Notes: generated by a model not told the origin, from the letters alone. A stretch of 64,000 bases of DNA from CAIKLP01 sp965279595 (GCA_965279595.1 OZ257246.1:186001-250000); one strand, 5' to 3'. Positions 36,502-45,475 are shown, numbered from the stretch's first letter. Numbers and translations are program-made.

Positions 36502-37074
36502 TTATTCACCTAATTTTATTAATGCAAAAACAGAGTAATTAATTATATCCTGATAGTTTGCTTTTACTCCTTCTGAAACAAGAGTACTTCCTTTATTATC
36601 TTCAATTTGTTTTACTCTTAACAATTTCATTAAAATCAAATCTGTCAAGGAACTCACACGCATATCTCTCCATGCTTCCCCATAGTCGTGATTTTTATCT
36701 TCCATTAAATCTTTGGTTTCTTTTACTTTCTGATCAAATAAATTACTAACTAATTGATGATCCAGTTCTAATTCATCAGAATTTATTTCTAATTGAATCA
36801 TTGCAATGATACAATAGTTTATCATTCCGATATATTCAGGAATAATCCCCTCTTCTACCTTACTGATTTTCTTTTCTTCCAGCGTACGTATGCGTTGAGC
36901 TTTTATAAAAATCTGGTCAGTGATTGATCCAATTCTCAGCACACGCCAAGCAGTGCCATAATCTTTTGTTTTCTTCAGAAATAAATCTTTACAGTTCTTT
37001 ATTACTGAGTCGTATTGTTGTAACGTATTCGTTTGCAATTTTTTTCTATTTTTACCTAGTGGATAAAAATACAT
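36502..37074 (-). CDS. DUF1599 (Nmad1-like) protein, two repeats
   Basis: This 190-residue protein holds two tandem copies of one motif: KKTKDYGTAWRVLRIGSITD and, about 95 residues later, DKNHDYGEAWRDMRVSSLTD. This matches DUF1599, also named nucleotide modification associated domain 1. Function is unproven. ATG 37074 gives a 12-residue arm that overlaps the start of divergent folP; a TTG at 37038 would place the start just before TNTLQQYD, where homologues tend to begin. It heads the minus-strand run ending in aroK. Confidence 0.82.
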   Translation of the reverse strand: MYFYPLGKNRKKLQTNTLQQYDSVIKNCKDLFLKKTKDYGTAWRVLRIGSITDQIFIKAQRIRTLEEKKISKVEEGIIPEYIGMINYCIIAMIQLEINSDELELDHQLVSNLFDQKVKETKDLMEDKNHDYGEAWRDMRVSSLTDLILMKLLRVKQIEDNKGSTLVSEGVKANYQDIINYSVFALIKLGE

Positions 37075-37928
37075 CTTTTTACCAAAAAACTTCCATTCTT
37101 ATAAATGGTAAATTAATTGATCTCAGTAAACCTAAGGTTATGGGGATAATTAACTGCAGCCCTGATTCTTTTTTTGAAGGAAGTAGATATAAAACTGAAG
37201 CTGAGGTTTTGAAAGTTGCTGAACAAATGTTGCATGATGGGGCAGATTTTCTTGACATTGGCGGCTATTCTTCTCGTCCAAATGCCATTCATATTGATTT
37301 TGAAGAAGAACTTTGCCGTGTTGAAGGAATTGCCATTGCCTTAAAAAAGGAATTTTCTGAATGTATCTTATCAATTGATACATTTCGATCAAATGTGGCT
37401 GAAAGGATGCTAAACATTGGGGTTTCAATTATAAATGATATATCAGCTGGTGAACTTGACCCAAATATGTTTTCGGTTATAAAAAAACACAAACCTGTTT
37501 ATTGTATGATGCACATGAGAGGAAACCCAACTACCATGAGTCAATTGTGCAATTATGATCAATTGATTCCTGAAATTTTCAACTATTTCAATCCAAAAAT
37601 AAAAGAATTACAAGAAGCAAATGTAAATGATTTAATCATTGACCCGGGATTTGGATTTGCAAAAAATTTAGATCAAAACTATGAGCTTTTAAAGCGATTA
37701 AATGAATTTAAATTATTAGGATTGCCTATCTTAGCTGGGCTTTCAAGAAAATCAATGATTTACAAAGTTTTGAAAATTGAAGCAACTGAAGCATTGAATG
37801 GGACCAGCATTTTGAACACCATTGCCCTAATGAATGGGGCAAATATTTTAAGGGTACATGATGTAAAAGAAGCAAAACAATGTATACAGCTTGTATCTTT
37901 ATTGAATATTGAATCAACTGAAAATTAA
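37059..37928 (+). CDS. folP: Dihydropteroate synthase
   Basis: FolP joins pABA to the pterin pyrophosphate in folate synthesis. The core is complete: KVMGIINCSPDSFFEG, FLDIGGYSSRPNA, LSIDTFRSNVAE, INDISAG, YCMMHMRGNP, DPGFGFAKN and LAGLSRKSM. The start is uncertain. No ATG lies near the family N-terminus; GTG 37059 (VDKNTSFYQKTSILINGK) is the best choice and gives 289 aa. Earlier in-frame codons lie inside DUF1599. cdaA follows after 6 bp. Confidence 0.9.
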   Translation: MDKNTSFYQKTSILINGKLIDLSKPKVMGIINCSPDSFFEGSRYKTEAEVLKVAEQMLHDGADFLDIGGYSSRPNAIHIDFEEELCRVEGIAIALKKEFSECILSIDTFRSNVAERMLNIGVSIINDISAGELDPNMFSVIKKHKPVYCMMHMRGNPTTMSQLCNYDQLIPEIFNYFNPKIKELQEANVNDLIIDPGFGFAKNLDQNYELLKRLNEFKLLGLPILAGLSRKSMIYKVLKIEATEALNGTSILNTIALMNGANILRVHDVKEAKQCIQLVSLLNIESTEN

Positions 37929-37934
37929 AACTTA

Positions 37935-38729
37935 ATGGAACTTTACGATTTAGGCTTATTCAAAGTTGGTGTATTTGATGTAATTGATATTGTATTAGTT
38001 GCATTCATCATTTATCAATTATATAATTTAATAAGAGGAACCATTGCTGTGAATATTTTCATAGGATTGATTCTGATCTATTTATTATGGTTAGGTGTGA
38101 AAGCCTTAAACATGCAATTGCTTTCTGCCATTCTCGATAAAGTAATTGGTTTAGGTGTAATTGCTTTGTTGATTCTATTTCAACAGGAAATTAGAAGGTT
38201 TCTATTACTAATCGGAAAAAATGCAATCTCTCGTAAAAATAGTTTTTGGAGAAAAGTCTTAGTAGGTTCAGTAGTGATCAATGATGTAGCAACTACCAAT
38301 TTTAATCAAGTGGTAGAAGCATGTAAGTCAATGTCTATAAGCAGAACAGGTGCTTTAATTGTTTTTGCAAGAACTTATGACGAGCAGATTTTTAGCAACA
38401 ATGGAGAAGTAGTGGATTCAAGAATTTCTAAAAGAATAATTGAAGCCATTTTTTCAAAAAGCTCACCATTACATGATGGAGCAGTTGTAATTGCTGATGG
38501 ATTAATTAAAGTAGCAAGTTGTATTTTACCTTTAACAGAAAACAGTGAACTTCCATCACAATTAGGTTTAAGACATAGAGCAGCTGTAGGTATTACAGAG
38601 CAAAGTGATGCTATAGCAATTATTATTTCTGAAGAAACTGGGTATATATCTTATGCAAGTAGAGGGAAAGTTCGAATCAACATCTCCCTTCAAGAATTAG
38701 AACGCCTTCTGAATAAAGACGTCAATTAA
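37935..38729 (+). CDS. cdaA: Diadenylate cyclase, membrane-anchored (CdaA/DacA)
   Basis: This 264-residue protein has three N-terminal membrane helices (about 12-100) and a DisA_N cyclase domain with SPLHDGAVVIADG and GLRHRAAVGITE, the DGA and RHR catalytic motifs. It makes c-di-AMP from two ATP at the inner membrane. It is 6 bp after folP, a linkage I recall from other Bacteroidota. No phosphodiesterase or CdaR-like gene is seen next to it. Confidence 0.94.
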   Translation: MELYDLGLFKVGVFDVIDIVLVAFIIYQLYNLIRGTIAVNIFIGLILIYLLWLGVKALNMQLLSAILDKVIGLGVIALLILFQQEIRRFLLLIGKNAISRKNSFWRKVLVGSVVINDVATTNFNQVVEACKSMSISRTGALIVFARTYDEQIFSNNGEVVDSRISKRIIEAIFSKSSPLHDGAVVIADGLIKVASCILPLTENSELPSQLGLRHRAAVGITEQSDAIAIIISEETGYISYASRGKVRINISLQELERLLNKDVN

Positions 38730-38810
38730 TTAAATATAGAAAAAAGAATTAATCACCTCCACGTTTTATCGTTTTTAGAAATTAATCCTCTTTTCTTATC
38801 ATGGATTTTA

Positions 38811-39221
38811 TTAGCAAAATTCTTCGTAAGCTGCTTTTAAGTTCTCTGCAATTAATTGCGCAGGGCGCCCTTCAATATGATGACGCTCAATCATATGAAC
38901 TAATTTGCCATCTTTAAACAAGGCTATTGAAGGTGAAGATGGTGGAAAAGGCATCATATAACCTCTTGCTTTATCTACAGCCTCTTTTTCCATACCTGCA
39001 AAAACTGTTACCAATTTACCTGGCTTTTTAGTACTCTCAACAGACATTCTAACCCCTGGACGAGCATTTGCAGCCGCGCATCCACAAACTGAATTCACCA
39101 TTACAAGCACTGTTCCTTCACTTTTTATTGCTTGATCTACTTGATCAGCAGTTACTAATTGTTCAAATCCAACTGAAGTTAATTCTTCGCGCATAGGCGC
39201 AACCATATATTCTGGATACAT
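38811..39221 (-). CDS. Bacilliredoxin, BrxA/BrxB (YphP/YqiW) family
   Basis: This 136-residue thioredoxin-fold protein has the family motif CGC in VNSVCGCAAANARPG, plus PFPPSSPSIALFKDGK and IERHHIEG. Bacilliredoxins remove bacillithiol from proteins through the CGC cysteines, or act as disulfide isomerases. With bshA in the window, it supports bacillithiol use. It ends in a C-terminal Cys. It converges on cdaA with an 81-bp spacer that shows no clear hairpin. Confidence 0.93.
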   Translation of the reverse strand: MYPEYMVAPMREELTSVGFEQLVTADQVDQAIKSEGTVLVMVNSVCGCAAANARPGVRMSVESTKKPGKLVTVFAGMEKEAVDKARGYMMPFPPSSPSIALFKDGKLVHMIERHHIEGRPAQLIAENLKAAYEEFC

Positions 39222-39311
39222 AATGTTATTTTTTTACAAATTTACTAAAGAAACTACGGTATCTAATAAATGTTTTAACATTATTATGCAAAATCTTGAT
39301 TTCAAGTATTT

Positions 39312-39343
39312 TTTGCTATTCACAAACCAATAGGGTATTTTTG
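39312..39343 (+). promoter_or_regulatory. Promoter of ahcY
   Basis: TTTG (39312-39315), a 20-bp spacer and TATTTTTG (39336-39343) match the consensus exactly; ATG 39370 is 26 bp downstream. Confidence 0.68.
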
Positions 39344-39369
39344 CGTTTGATTAAAAAAAACAAAACAAA

Positions 39370-40677
39370 ATGGTAGATACTTTCGTAAAATACAAAGTAA
39401 AAGACATCTCATTAGCAGAATGGGGTCGTAAAGAAATTGAATTAGCTGAGGCTGAAATGCCAGGTTTAATGGCATTAAGAGCTGAATATGGTAATTCTAA
39501 ACCTTTAAAAGGTGCAAGAATAGCTGGTTGTTTACATATGACCATCCAAACTGCAGTATTAATTGAAACTTTAGTTGAATTAGGTGCTGATGTAACTTGG
39601 TCTTCATGCAATATCTTCTCAACACAAGATCATGCAGCGGCAGCAATTGCAGCTGCGGGTATTTCAGTTTATGCTTGGAAAGGTATGAATGAAACAGAAT
39701 TTGATTGGTGTATTGAGCAAACTTTATATTTCGGAGAGGATCGTCAACCATTAAACATGATTTTAGATGATGGTGGTGATTTAACAAATATGGTATTTGA
39801 TAGATTCCCTGAATTAGTAGCTGGCATCAAAGGATTATCTGAAGAAACTACTACAGGTGTGTTGCGTCTATATGATAGAATGAAAAATGGTACTTTAGTT
39901 ATGCCTGCAATCAATGTGAACGATTCAGTAACTAAATCAAAATTTGATAATAAATATGGTTGTCGTGAATCATTAGTTGACGCCATTCGTCGTGCAACTG
40001 ATGTTATGATGGCTGGTAAAGTAGCTGTAGTATGTGGTTTTGGTGATGTTGGAAAAGGTTCTGCTGATTCTTTATCAAATGCAGGTGTACGTGTAATTGT
40101 TACTGAAATTGACCCAATTTGTGCTCTACAAGCAGCAATGGAAGGTTATGAAGTAAAGAAATTAGCTACTGCTATTAAAGAAGCTGACATTGTTGTAACT
40201 GCAACTGGAAACTTCAACATTGTAAGAGCTGAGCATTTCAAAATGTTGAAAGACAAAGCAATTGTTTGTAATATCGGACATTTCGATAATGAAATTGACA
40301 TGGCTTGGTTAAATTCAAACTATGGTAAAACTAAAATTGAAATTAAACCACAAGTAGATAAATATACTATTGATGGAAATGATATTTTAATTCTTGCAGA
40401 AGGAAGATTAGTAAACTTAGGTTGTGCAACTGGACATCCTTCATTTGTAATGTCAAATTCATTTACTAACCAAACATTAGCTCAATTAGAACTTTGGACT
40501 AACTCATCAAACTACGAGAATAAAGTTTATACTTTACCAAAACATTTAGATGAAAAAGTAGCTCGTTTACATTTAGCTAAAATTGGAGTTGAATTAGAAG
40601 AATTATCTCAAGATCAAGCAGACTATATAGGTGTTCCAAAAAATGGACCATTTAAAAATGACGCTTACAGATATTAA
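39370..40677 (+). CDS. ahcY: Adenosylhomocysteinase
   Basis: AhcY splits S-adenosylhomocysteine into adenosine and homocysteine, using bound NAD. The 435-residue length is normal. Motifs are CNIFSTQDHAAAAIA, the NAD Rossmann loop VCGFGDVGKGSA, NIGHFDNEIDM, LAEGRLVNLGCATGHPSFVM and the C-terminal YRY. It supports SAM-dependent methyl transfer, for example by RlmD. It has its own promoter and terminator, so it is a single-gene unit. Confidence 0.97.
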   Translation: MVDTFVKYKVKDISLAEWGRKEIELAEAEMPGLMALRAEYGNSKPLKGARIAGCLHMTIQTAVLIETLVELGADVTWSSCNIFSTQDHAAAAIAAAGISVYAWKGMNETEFDWCIEQTLYFGEDRQPLNMILDDGGDLTNMVFDRFPELVAGIKGLSEETTTGVLRLYDRMKNGTLVMPAINVNDSVTKSKFDNKYGCRESLVDAIRRATDVMMAGKVAVVCGFGDVGKGSADSLSNAGVRVIVTEIDPICALQAAMEGYEVKKLATAIKEADIVVTATGNFNIVRAEHFKMLKDKAIVCNIGHFDNEIDMAWLNSNYGKTKIEIKPQVDKYTIDGNDILILAEGRLVNLGCATGHPSFVMSNSFTNQTLAQLELWTNSSNYENKVYTLPKHLDEKVARLHLAKIGVELEELSQDQADYIGVPKNGPFKNDAYRY

Positions 40678-40699
40678 TTCAACGTTTTAAATATTTTAA

Positions 40700-40731
40700 A
40701 AGGTGCTTGGCTTTGGCTAAGCACCTTTTTT
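40700..40731 (+). terminator. Terminator of ahcY
   Basis: AAGGTGCTTGGC (40700-40711) pairs with GCTAAGCACCTT (40716-40727), with one G-T pair and a 4-nt loop, and is followed by a T-run to 40731. It starts 22 bp after the ahcY stop. Confidence 0.92.
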
Positions 40732-40735
40732 ATTT

Positions 40736-40785
40736 TCATGCATGCAACCAAAAGAAACTTTTTTTCGTCATGCAAGCAACCAAAA
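40736..40785. repeat. Two near-identical 18-bp direct repeats
   Basis: TCATGCATGCAACCAAAA (40736-40753) recurs as TCATGCAAGCAACCAAAA (40768-40785), 17 of 18 bases equal, 32 bp apart. They lie between the ahcY terminator and the serine-hydrolase start at 40796. The repeat spacing, about three helix turns, would suit a regulator dimer or tandem sites. Confidence 0.6.
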
Positions 40786-40795
40786 TTTTAAACTT

Positions 40796-42511
40796 ATGAA
40801 AAACTATTTACTCAAACTCTACTTCATTTGCCTATTTATTTCAATTTCAATAATTAGTTCTGCACAAGCAATTCAAATTTCTGCATCAAAAAAAGCAAAA
40901 ATTGATTCAATCATTAAGAGTTACTATTCAGAAGACATGCCAGGTATTTCATTCATACTTGCTCAAAACAATCAAATAGTTTTGCAGAAAGAAATCGGAA
41001 TGGCAGATATGGAATTGAATATTCCACTTAATGACAAGCATGTATTGGCAATAGGAAGTATCAGTAAACAATTTACCGCAGTAGCTATATTGAAATTAGT
41101 AGAACAAGGAAAAATTGATTTAAAATCTGACATCAAAACTTACTTGCCCGATTACAACACACATAATGAAAAAATTAGCGTTGAGAATTTATTAACACAT
41201 ACAAGTGGAATATCTTCTTTTACAGAAATGCAAGGATTTGATAAATTATATAATCAAGATAAAACTAAAGAAGAAATAAGAAAATCATTTGAAGACAGCA
41301 GCTTACTTTTCAAACCAAACACTGATTGGAGCTACTCCAATTCTGGATATTTTTTATTAGCAACTATTATTGAAAAAGTAAGCGGTCAAACTTTCGAATC
41401 ATTTTTACAAGAAAATATATTCAATGTTGCTGGTATGAAAAGCACCTATTTTGGAAGTAACAGCAAAATAATAAAAAATAGAGCAAGAGGATATGATAGT
41501 GAAGGAATAAAAAGCCCTGTGAACTGTGATTATTATAGCTGGACATGGCCTTGGGGTGCAGGTAATATTTTATCAACCCCAACTGATATGTTAGCTTGGA
41601 ATGAAGCACTAAATAGTTCAAAAATTCTAAAAAAAGAAACGCTAAAAAAAGCATTTAGTAATTATTATTTAAACAACGGACTTGCTTGTAATTATGGTTA
41701 TGGTTGGACTGTTCAAAAATTAGATAATAAAACTATTATCAACCATGGAGGTGCTATTGGAGGTTACCTTTCTGATGCATTTAGAATTGATGAAGATAAT
41801 ATTTATGCAATCGCATTAACAAACACCACTGAATTATCACCTAGTGAAATGTTATCTAAAATTTTGCTAATAGTTTTGGATAAATCAATTGAAAATTTCA
41901 AACCCAATCAAGTAACTCAAGATCTCAGAAGTTTAGAAGGTGTATATGAAGTTACCCATGTGAGTGGTAGGGTAATTAAGAATTCAGGCAATGACAAAAT
42001 TTATAGAACAATAACTGTTGATAGCAATAAAATTTTTATTCAAAGAACTGGCAGATCAAAAATAGAATTACAACCAATCAAAAAAGATTTATTTTTTGTG
42101 AATGGTGGCAAACAACAATTTCAATTCAATAGAGATAAAAATGGGAAAGTGATTTCCTTGGCAGCAATTGGTTATCCCTTACAATTAGGCCCTGTTGATC
42201 TATCAGCAAAAACCAATTTGCCAATACCAAGCGCTAATGCAGAAATTAAGGTGTCGGTTGAAAAGCTACAAAAATATTTAGGAAGCTATGAATTAGCACC
42301 AAATTTTATTTTGGAATTTACTGTAGTTGATGGAAAATTTTATACCCAAGCAACAGGTCAGCCAAAATTTGAAGTGTTTGCGACTACAGAAAAGAATTTC
42401 TTTCTCAAAGTGGTAGATGCAAAAATTGATTTTAATTTTGATGAAAAGGGCAATGTAATTAGCTTATTCCTTACTCAAGGAAGAAAAATGGAAGCAAAAA
42501 AGATAAAATAA
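40796..42511 (+). CDS. Secreted serine hydrolase, beta-lactamase/penicillin-binding-protein class C fold
   Basis: The start is ATG 40796, giving a clean signal peptide (MKNYLLKLYFICLFISISI, cut near SSAQA) and 571 aa; an earlier ATG at 40742 would bury the signal. The catalytic domain (about 30-350) has SISK (nucleophile Ser), YSN in WSYSNSGYF, and HGG in INHGGAIGGYL, the class C triad. The C-terminal 200 residues form lipocalin-like beta domains typical of DUF3471-type serine hydrolases. It may act on peptides or esters in the periplasm; beta-lactamase activity is not implied. Confidence 0.9.
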   Translation: MKNYLLKLYFICLFISISIISSAQAIQISASKKAKIDSIIKSYYSEDMPGISFILAQNNQIVLQKEIGMADMELNIPLNDKHVLAIGSISKQFTAVAILKLVEQGKIDLKSDIKTYLPDYNTHNEKISVENLLTHTSGISSFTEMQGFDKLYNQDKTKEEIRKSFEDSSLLFKPNTDWSYSNSGYFLLATIIEKVSGQTFESFLQENIFNVAGMKSTYFGSNSKIIKNRARGYDSEGIKSPVNCDYYSWTWPWGAGNILSTPTDMLAWNEALNSSKILKKETLKKAFSNYYLNNGLACNYGYGWTVQKLDNKTIINHGGAIGGYLSDAFRIDEDNIYAIALTNTTELSPSEMLSKILLIVLDKSIENFKPNQVTQDLRSLEGVYEVTHVSGRVIKNSGNDKIYRTITVDSNKIFIQRTGRSKIELQPIKKDLFFVNGGKQQFQFNRDKNGKVISLAAIGYPLQLGPVDLSAKTNLPIPSANAEIKVSVEKLQKYLGSYELAPNFILEFTVVDGKFYTQATGQPKFEVFATTEKNFFLKVVDAKIDFNFDEKGNVISLFLTQGRKMEAKKIK

Positions 42512-42513
42512 TT

Positions 42514-42557
42514 GAAAGAGGAGGAGTTAAAGACCAAGTCAAATATTCCTCCTCTTT
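42514..42557 (+). terminator. Hairpin terminator after the serine hydrolase gene
   Basis: AAAGAGGAGGA (42514-42524) pairs perfectly with TCCTCCTCTTT (42546-42556) around a 21-nt loop, ending in TTTT. The loop is long, but the position three bases after the stop supports a terminator. Confidence 0.65.
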
Positions 42558-42641
42558 TCTATTCCAACAATTTCCTCATTGAAACTATTAATTGTTAAAT
42601 TAGCAAGCTAAATATTACCCATTAATTTTTGCTTGCTATAA

Positions 42642-43358
42642 ATGACAAAATTATCAGTAAACATCAACAAGTTTGCAACTCTGCGAAATGCAAGGGGTGG
42701 CAACAATCCTGACTTATTAAAAACAGCTTTGGATTGTGAGCGATTTGGAGCGCAAGGAATTACTGTTCACCCAAGACCCGATGAAAGACATATCAGATAT
42801 GAGGATGTTTTTGAATTAAAAAATCATTTGAAAACAGAGTTTAATATTGAAGGAAATCCAACTGAAAAGAAATTTATTGATTTAGCATTAGCCAATCAAC
42901 CTGCACAAGTTACTTTAGTACCTGATTCAAACAATCAATTAACTTCCAATCATGGATGGGATACTATTAAAAATCAATCCTTTTTAAAAGAAATAACAGA
43001 AGAATTTAAAAGTAAAAATATTAGGGTCTCACTTTTTGTTGACCCATTGCCTAAAATGATTGAAGCAGCTGCAAATACAGGTGCTGACCGCATAGAATTG
43101 TATACTGAATTTTATGCTCAACAATATGAAATAAATAAAGAATTGGCAATTAAAGAATATATTCATGTATCAGAAATAGCAAATCAATTAAATTTAGGTA
43201 TCAATGCAGGGCATGATTTAGATTTAAAAAATTTAGCTTATTTAAAAAACAACATTCCAAATTTATTAGAAGTTTCAATAGGACATGCACTAGTTTGCGA
43301 TGCAATTTATTTAGGATTAGAAAACACCATTCAACTTTATTTGAAACAATTAAAATAA
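42642..43358 (+). CDS. pdxJ: Pyridoxine 5'-phosphate synthase
   Basis: PdxJ condenses 1-deoxyxylulose 5-phosphate with 3-amino-2-oxopropyl phosphate in vitamin B6 synthesis. This 238-residue protein has KLSVNINKFATLRNARGG, GITVHPRPDERHI, FNIEGNPT, VTLVPDSN, SLFVDPLP, DRIELYTEFYA, GINAGHDLDLKNL and EVSIGHALVCDAI, all PdxJ hallmarks. It leads a run with mnmH (4-bp gap) and selD. Confidence 0.96.
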   Translation: MTKLSVNINKFATLRNARGGNNPDLLKTALDCERFGAQGITVHPRPDERHIRYEDVFELKNHLKTEFNIEGNPTEKKFIDLALANQPAQVTLVPDSNNQLTSNHGWDTIKNQSFLKEITEEFKSKNIRVSLFVDPLPKMIEAAANTGADRIELYTEFYAQQYEINKELAIKEYIHVSEIANQLNLGINAGHDLDLKNLAYLKNNIPNLLEVSIGHALVCDAIYLGLENTIQLYLKQLK

Positions 43359-43362
43359 GCGG

Positions 43363-44406
43363 ATGATTACTCATTTAAGTATAGATGACATTTTTGATCT
43401 ACATAAAAATGTACCCATATTTGATGTGAGAACAAGTGCAGAGTATGAACATGCACATATTCCTAATGCAATTAACCTGCCTCTATTTAGCAATGAAGAT
43501 AGAATCAAAATAGGCACTACCTATAAACAAATTGGAAGAGAAGAAGCCATCCTCTTAGGATTTGAATTAGTTGGAAATAAATGGGCAGATTTCATAAGAT
43601 TTGTAAAAGCACAAACCGATTCAAAAAAAATAATTGTTCATTGTTGGCGTGGTGGAATGCGCAGCGCATCTATGGCTTGGGCATTAAGTTTCTATGGGTT
43701 TGATGTATTTGTAATTATTGGAGGCTATAAAGCCTACAGGAATTATGTTTTAGAATATTTCAACAAACCAATTAAAATAAATTTATTAGGAGGATTAACA
43801 GGATCAGGCAAAACAATAATCCTACATCAACTCAAAGAAAAAGGGGAACAAATAATTGATTTAGAAGATTTAGCTCAACATCAAGGATCGGCATTTGGCT
43901 CGATGGACAAATTGATTCAACCAAGCCAAGAGCAGTTTGAAAATAACTTGAATGAAATACTAATGAAAACAGATCCAGAAAAAATTTGTTGGATCGAAGA
44001 TGAAAGCATTACTATTGGTAAAAGAGTAATTCCGCTTCCATTTTGGCAACAAATGCGTAATGCCAAATTGATTGAAATAGAATTAGATATTGAAGAACGC
44101 ATCAATCTTCTATTAACTAGTTATGGGCAATTGCCTAAAGATTTTTTGATAGAATCAACATTAAAAATTGCAAAAAGATTGGGACCCAAATTAACCCAAG
44201 AAACAATTGAAGCCATTGAAAATAAAGAGATGGCGCTTTTTATAAGAAATGTTTTGTACTATTATGATAAAACCTATCAAATGGGTTTATCAAAAAAAAT
44301 TGTTAAACAATTAATTAAAATTGAATTCAAAAAATTTGAACTCGAAAACATGACCAATCAAATTCTAAATTTAGATTTACAAAATATTGAATATGGAAGA
44401 AATTAA
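43363..44406 (+). CDS. mnmH: tRNA 2-selenouridine synthase
   Basis: MnmH (SelU) replaces sulfur with selenium in 2-thiouridine at the tRNA wobble position, via a geranylated intermediate. This 347-residue protein has an N-terminal rhodanese domain with catalytic Cys in VHCWRGGMRSASMAW and DVRTSAEYEHAHIP, then a P-loop GLTGSGKTIILHQL. The 3' end overlaps selD by 14 bp, a fitting partner because SelD supplies selenophosphate. Confidence 0.94.
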   Translation: MITHLSIDDIFDLHKNVPIFDVRTSAEYEHAHIPNAINLPLFSNEDRIKIGTTYKQIGREEAILLGFELVGNKWADFIRFVKAQTDSKKIIVHCWRGGMRSASMAWALSFYGFDVFVIIGGYKAYRNYVLEYFNKPIKINLLGGLTGSGKTIILHQLKEKGEQIIDLEDLAQHQGSAFGSMDKLIQPSQEQFENNLNEILMKTDPEKICWIEDESITIGKRVIPLPFWQQMRNAKLIEIELDIEERINLLLTSYGQLPKDFLIESTLKIAKRLGPKLTQETIEAIENKEMALFIRNVLYYYDKTYQMGLSKKIVKQLIKIEFKKFELENMTNQILNLDLQNIEYGRN

Positions 44407-45475
44407 ACTTACACAATATTCACATGGTGCAGGCTGTGGTTGTAAAATATCACCAGCCATTCTTGATAAAATTTTACACAGTGAAATTAGTTATGCAAAA
44501 GATACAAATTTATTAGTGGGCAATGATACAAGAGATGATGCAGCAGTTTATGATTTAGGAAATGGAACAGCATTGATTAGCACTACTGATTTTTTTATGC
44601 CAATTGTTGATGATGCATTTGACTTTGGAAGAATTGCTTCGGCTAATGCCATCAGTGATGTATATGCAATGGGCGGCAAACCCATTGTTGCCATTGCAAT
44701 ATTAGGTTGGCCAATTGATAAATTAAGTCCAGAAGTTGCACAAAAAGTTTTAGAAGGTAGTAGAGCTGTTTGTGCTGAAGCAGGAATTTCCTTAGCTGGT
44801 GGACATAGTATTGACAGTCCGGAGCCGATTTTTGGTTTGGCCGTAAATGGAATTGTTTCTATAAAAAATTTAAAGAAAAACTCTTCAGCAACTGAGGGAT
44901 GCTTATTGTACTTAACAAAACCAATTGGCGTTGGAATATTAACAACCGCACAGAAAAAAGGAATTTTAAAAAAAGAGCATGAAAGTTTAGCTAAAGATTC
45001 AATGATTAAGTTGAATAAATTAGGTGAACTTTTAGGACAATTTGCATGGGTTAAATCTTTAACAGATGTGACTGGGTTCGGATTACTTGGGCATCTAACA
45101 GAGATGTGTCAAGGTAGCAACTTATCTGCAGAAATTAATTTTGATAAAGTTCCGAAAATAAAAGGCCTTGAAGAATATTTAGATCAGAAATCTATTCCAG
45201 GTGGGACCAATAGAAATTGGGCAAGCTATGGAAAAAACATTGCCACTAATGCTTACTCTCCTATTCAAATTTTAAAGGAAGATCAGAAAACTTTATCAAA
45301 TGAAATTGCCATTCTTGCTGACCCTCAAACTTCAGGTGGATTATTAATTGCAGTAGATTCAGAACATGCTCAAGAACTTGAATCAATTTTAAAAGAGAAA
45401 GGATTTCCAAGTGAATGCATGCATTCTTTTGGGACGTTGACAAACCCAAAGGAAAAAAGTATTTATATAGTTTAA
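44393..45475 (+). CDS. selD: Selenide, water dikinase (selenophosphate synthase)
   Basis: The start is ATG 44393 (MEEIKLTQYSHGAGCGCKI), 360 aa, inside the 3' end of mnmH; an upstream TTG is rejected. The GAGCGCK motif has Cys, not selenocysteine, at the active site, as in E. coli. ATP-binding segments include DDAAVYDLGNG, STTDFFMPIVDD, GGHSIDSPEPIFG, TDVTGFGLLGHL and DPQTSGGLLIAV. It makes selenophosphate for MnmH. No selA, selB or tRNA-Sec is seen in the window. Confidence 0.96.
   Translation: MEEIKLTQYSHGAGCGCKISPAILDKILHSEISYAKDTNLLVGNDTRDDAAVYDLGNGTALISTTDFFMPIVDDAFDFGRIASANAISDVYAMGGKPIVAIAILGWPIDKLSPEVAQKVLEGSRAVCAEAGISLAGGHSIDSPEPIFGLAVNGIVSIKNLKKNSSATEGCLLYLTKPIGVGILTTAQKKGILKKEHESLAKDSMIKLNKLGELLGQFAWVKSLTDVTGFGLLGHLTEMCQGSNLSAEINFDKVPKIKGLEEYLDQKSIPGGTNRNWASYGKNIATNAYSPIQILKEDQKTLSNEIAILADPQTSGGLLIAVDSEHAQELESILKEKGFPSECMHSFGTLTNPKEKSIYIV

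Noticed and set aside
36924..37058. Long N-terminal extension of folP
   Set aside because: It would overlap DUF1599 by 135 more bases, adds hydrophobic sequence unlike any dihydropteroate synthase, and starts well ahead of the conserved domain.
40742..40795. Earlier ATG of the serine hydrolase
   Set aside because: It would put 18 polar residues before the signal peptide and lies in the direct-repeat region.
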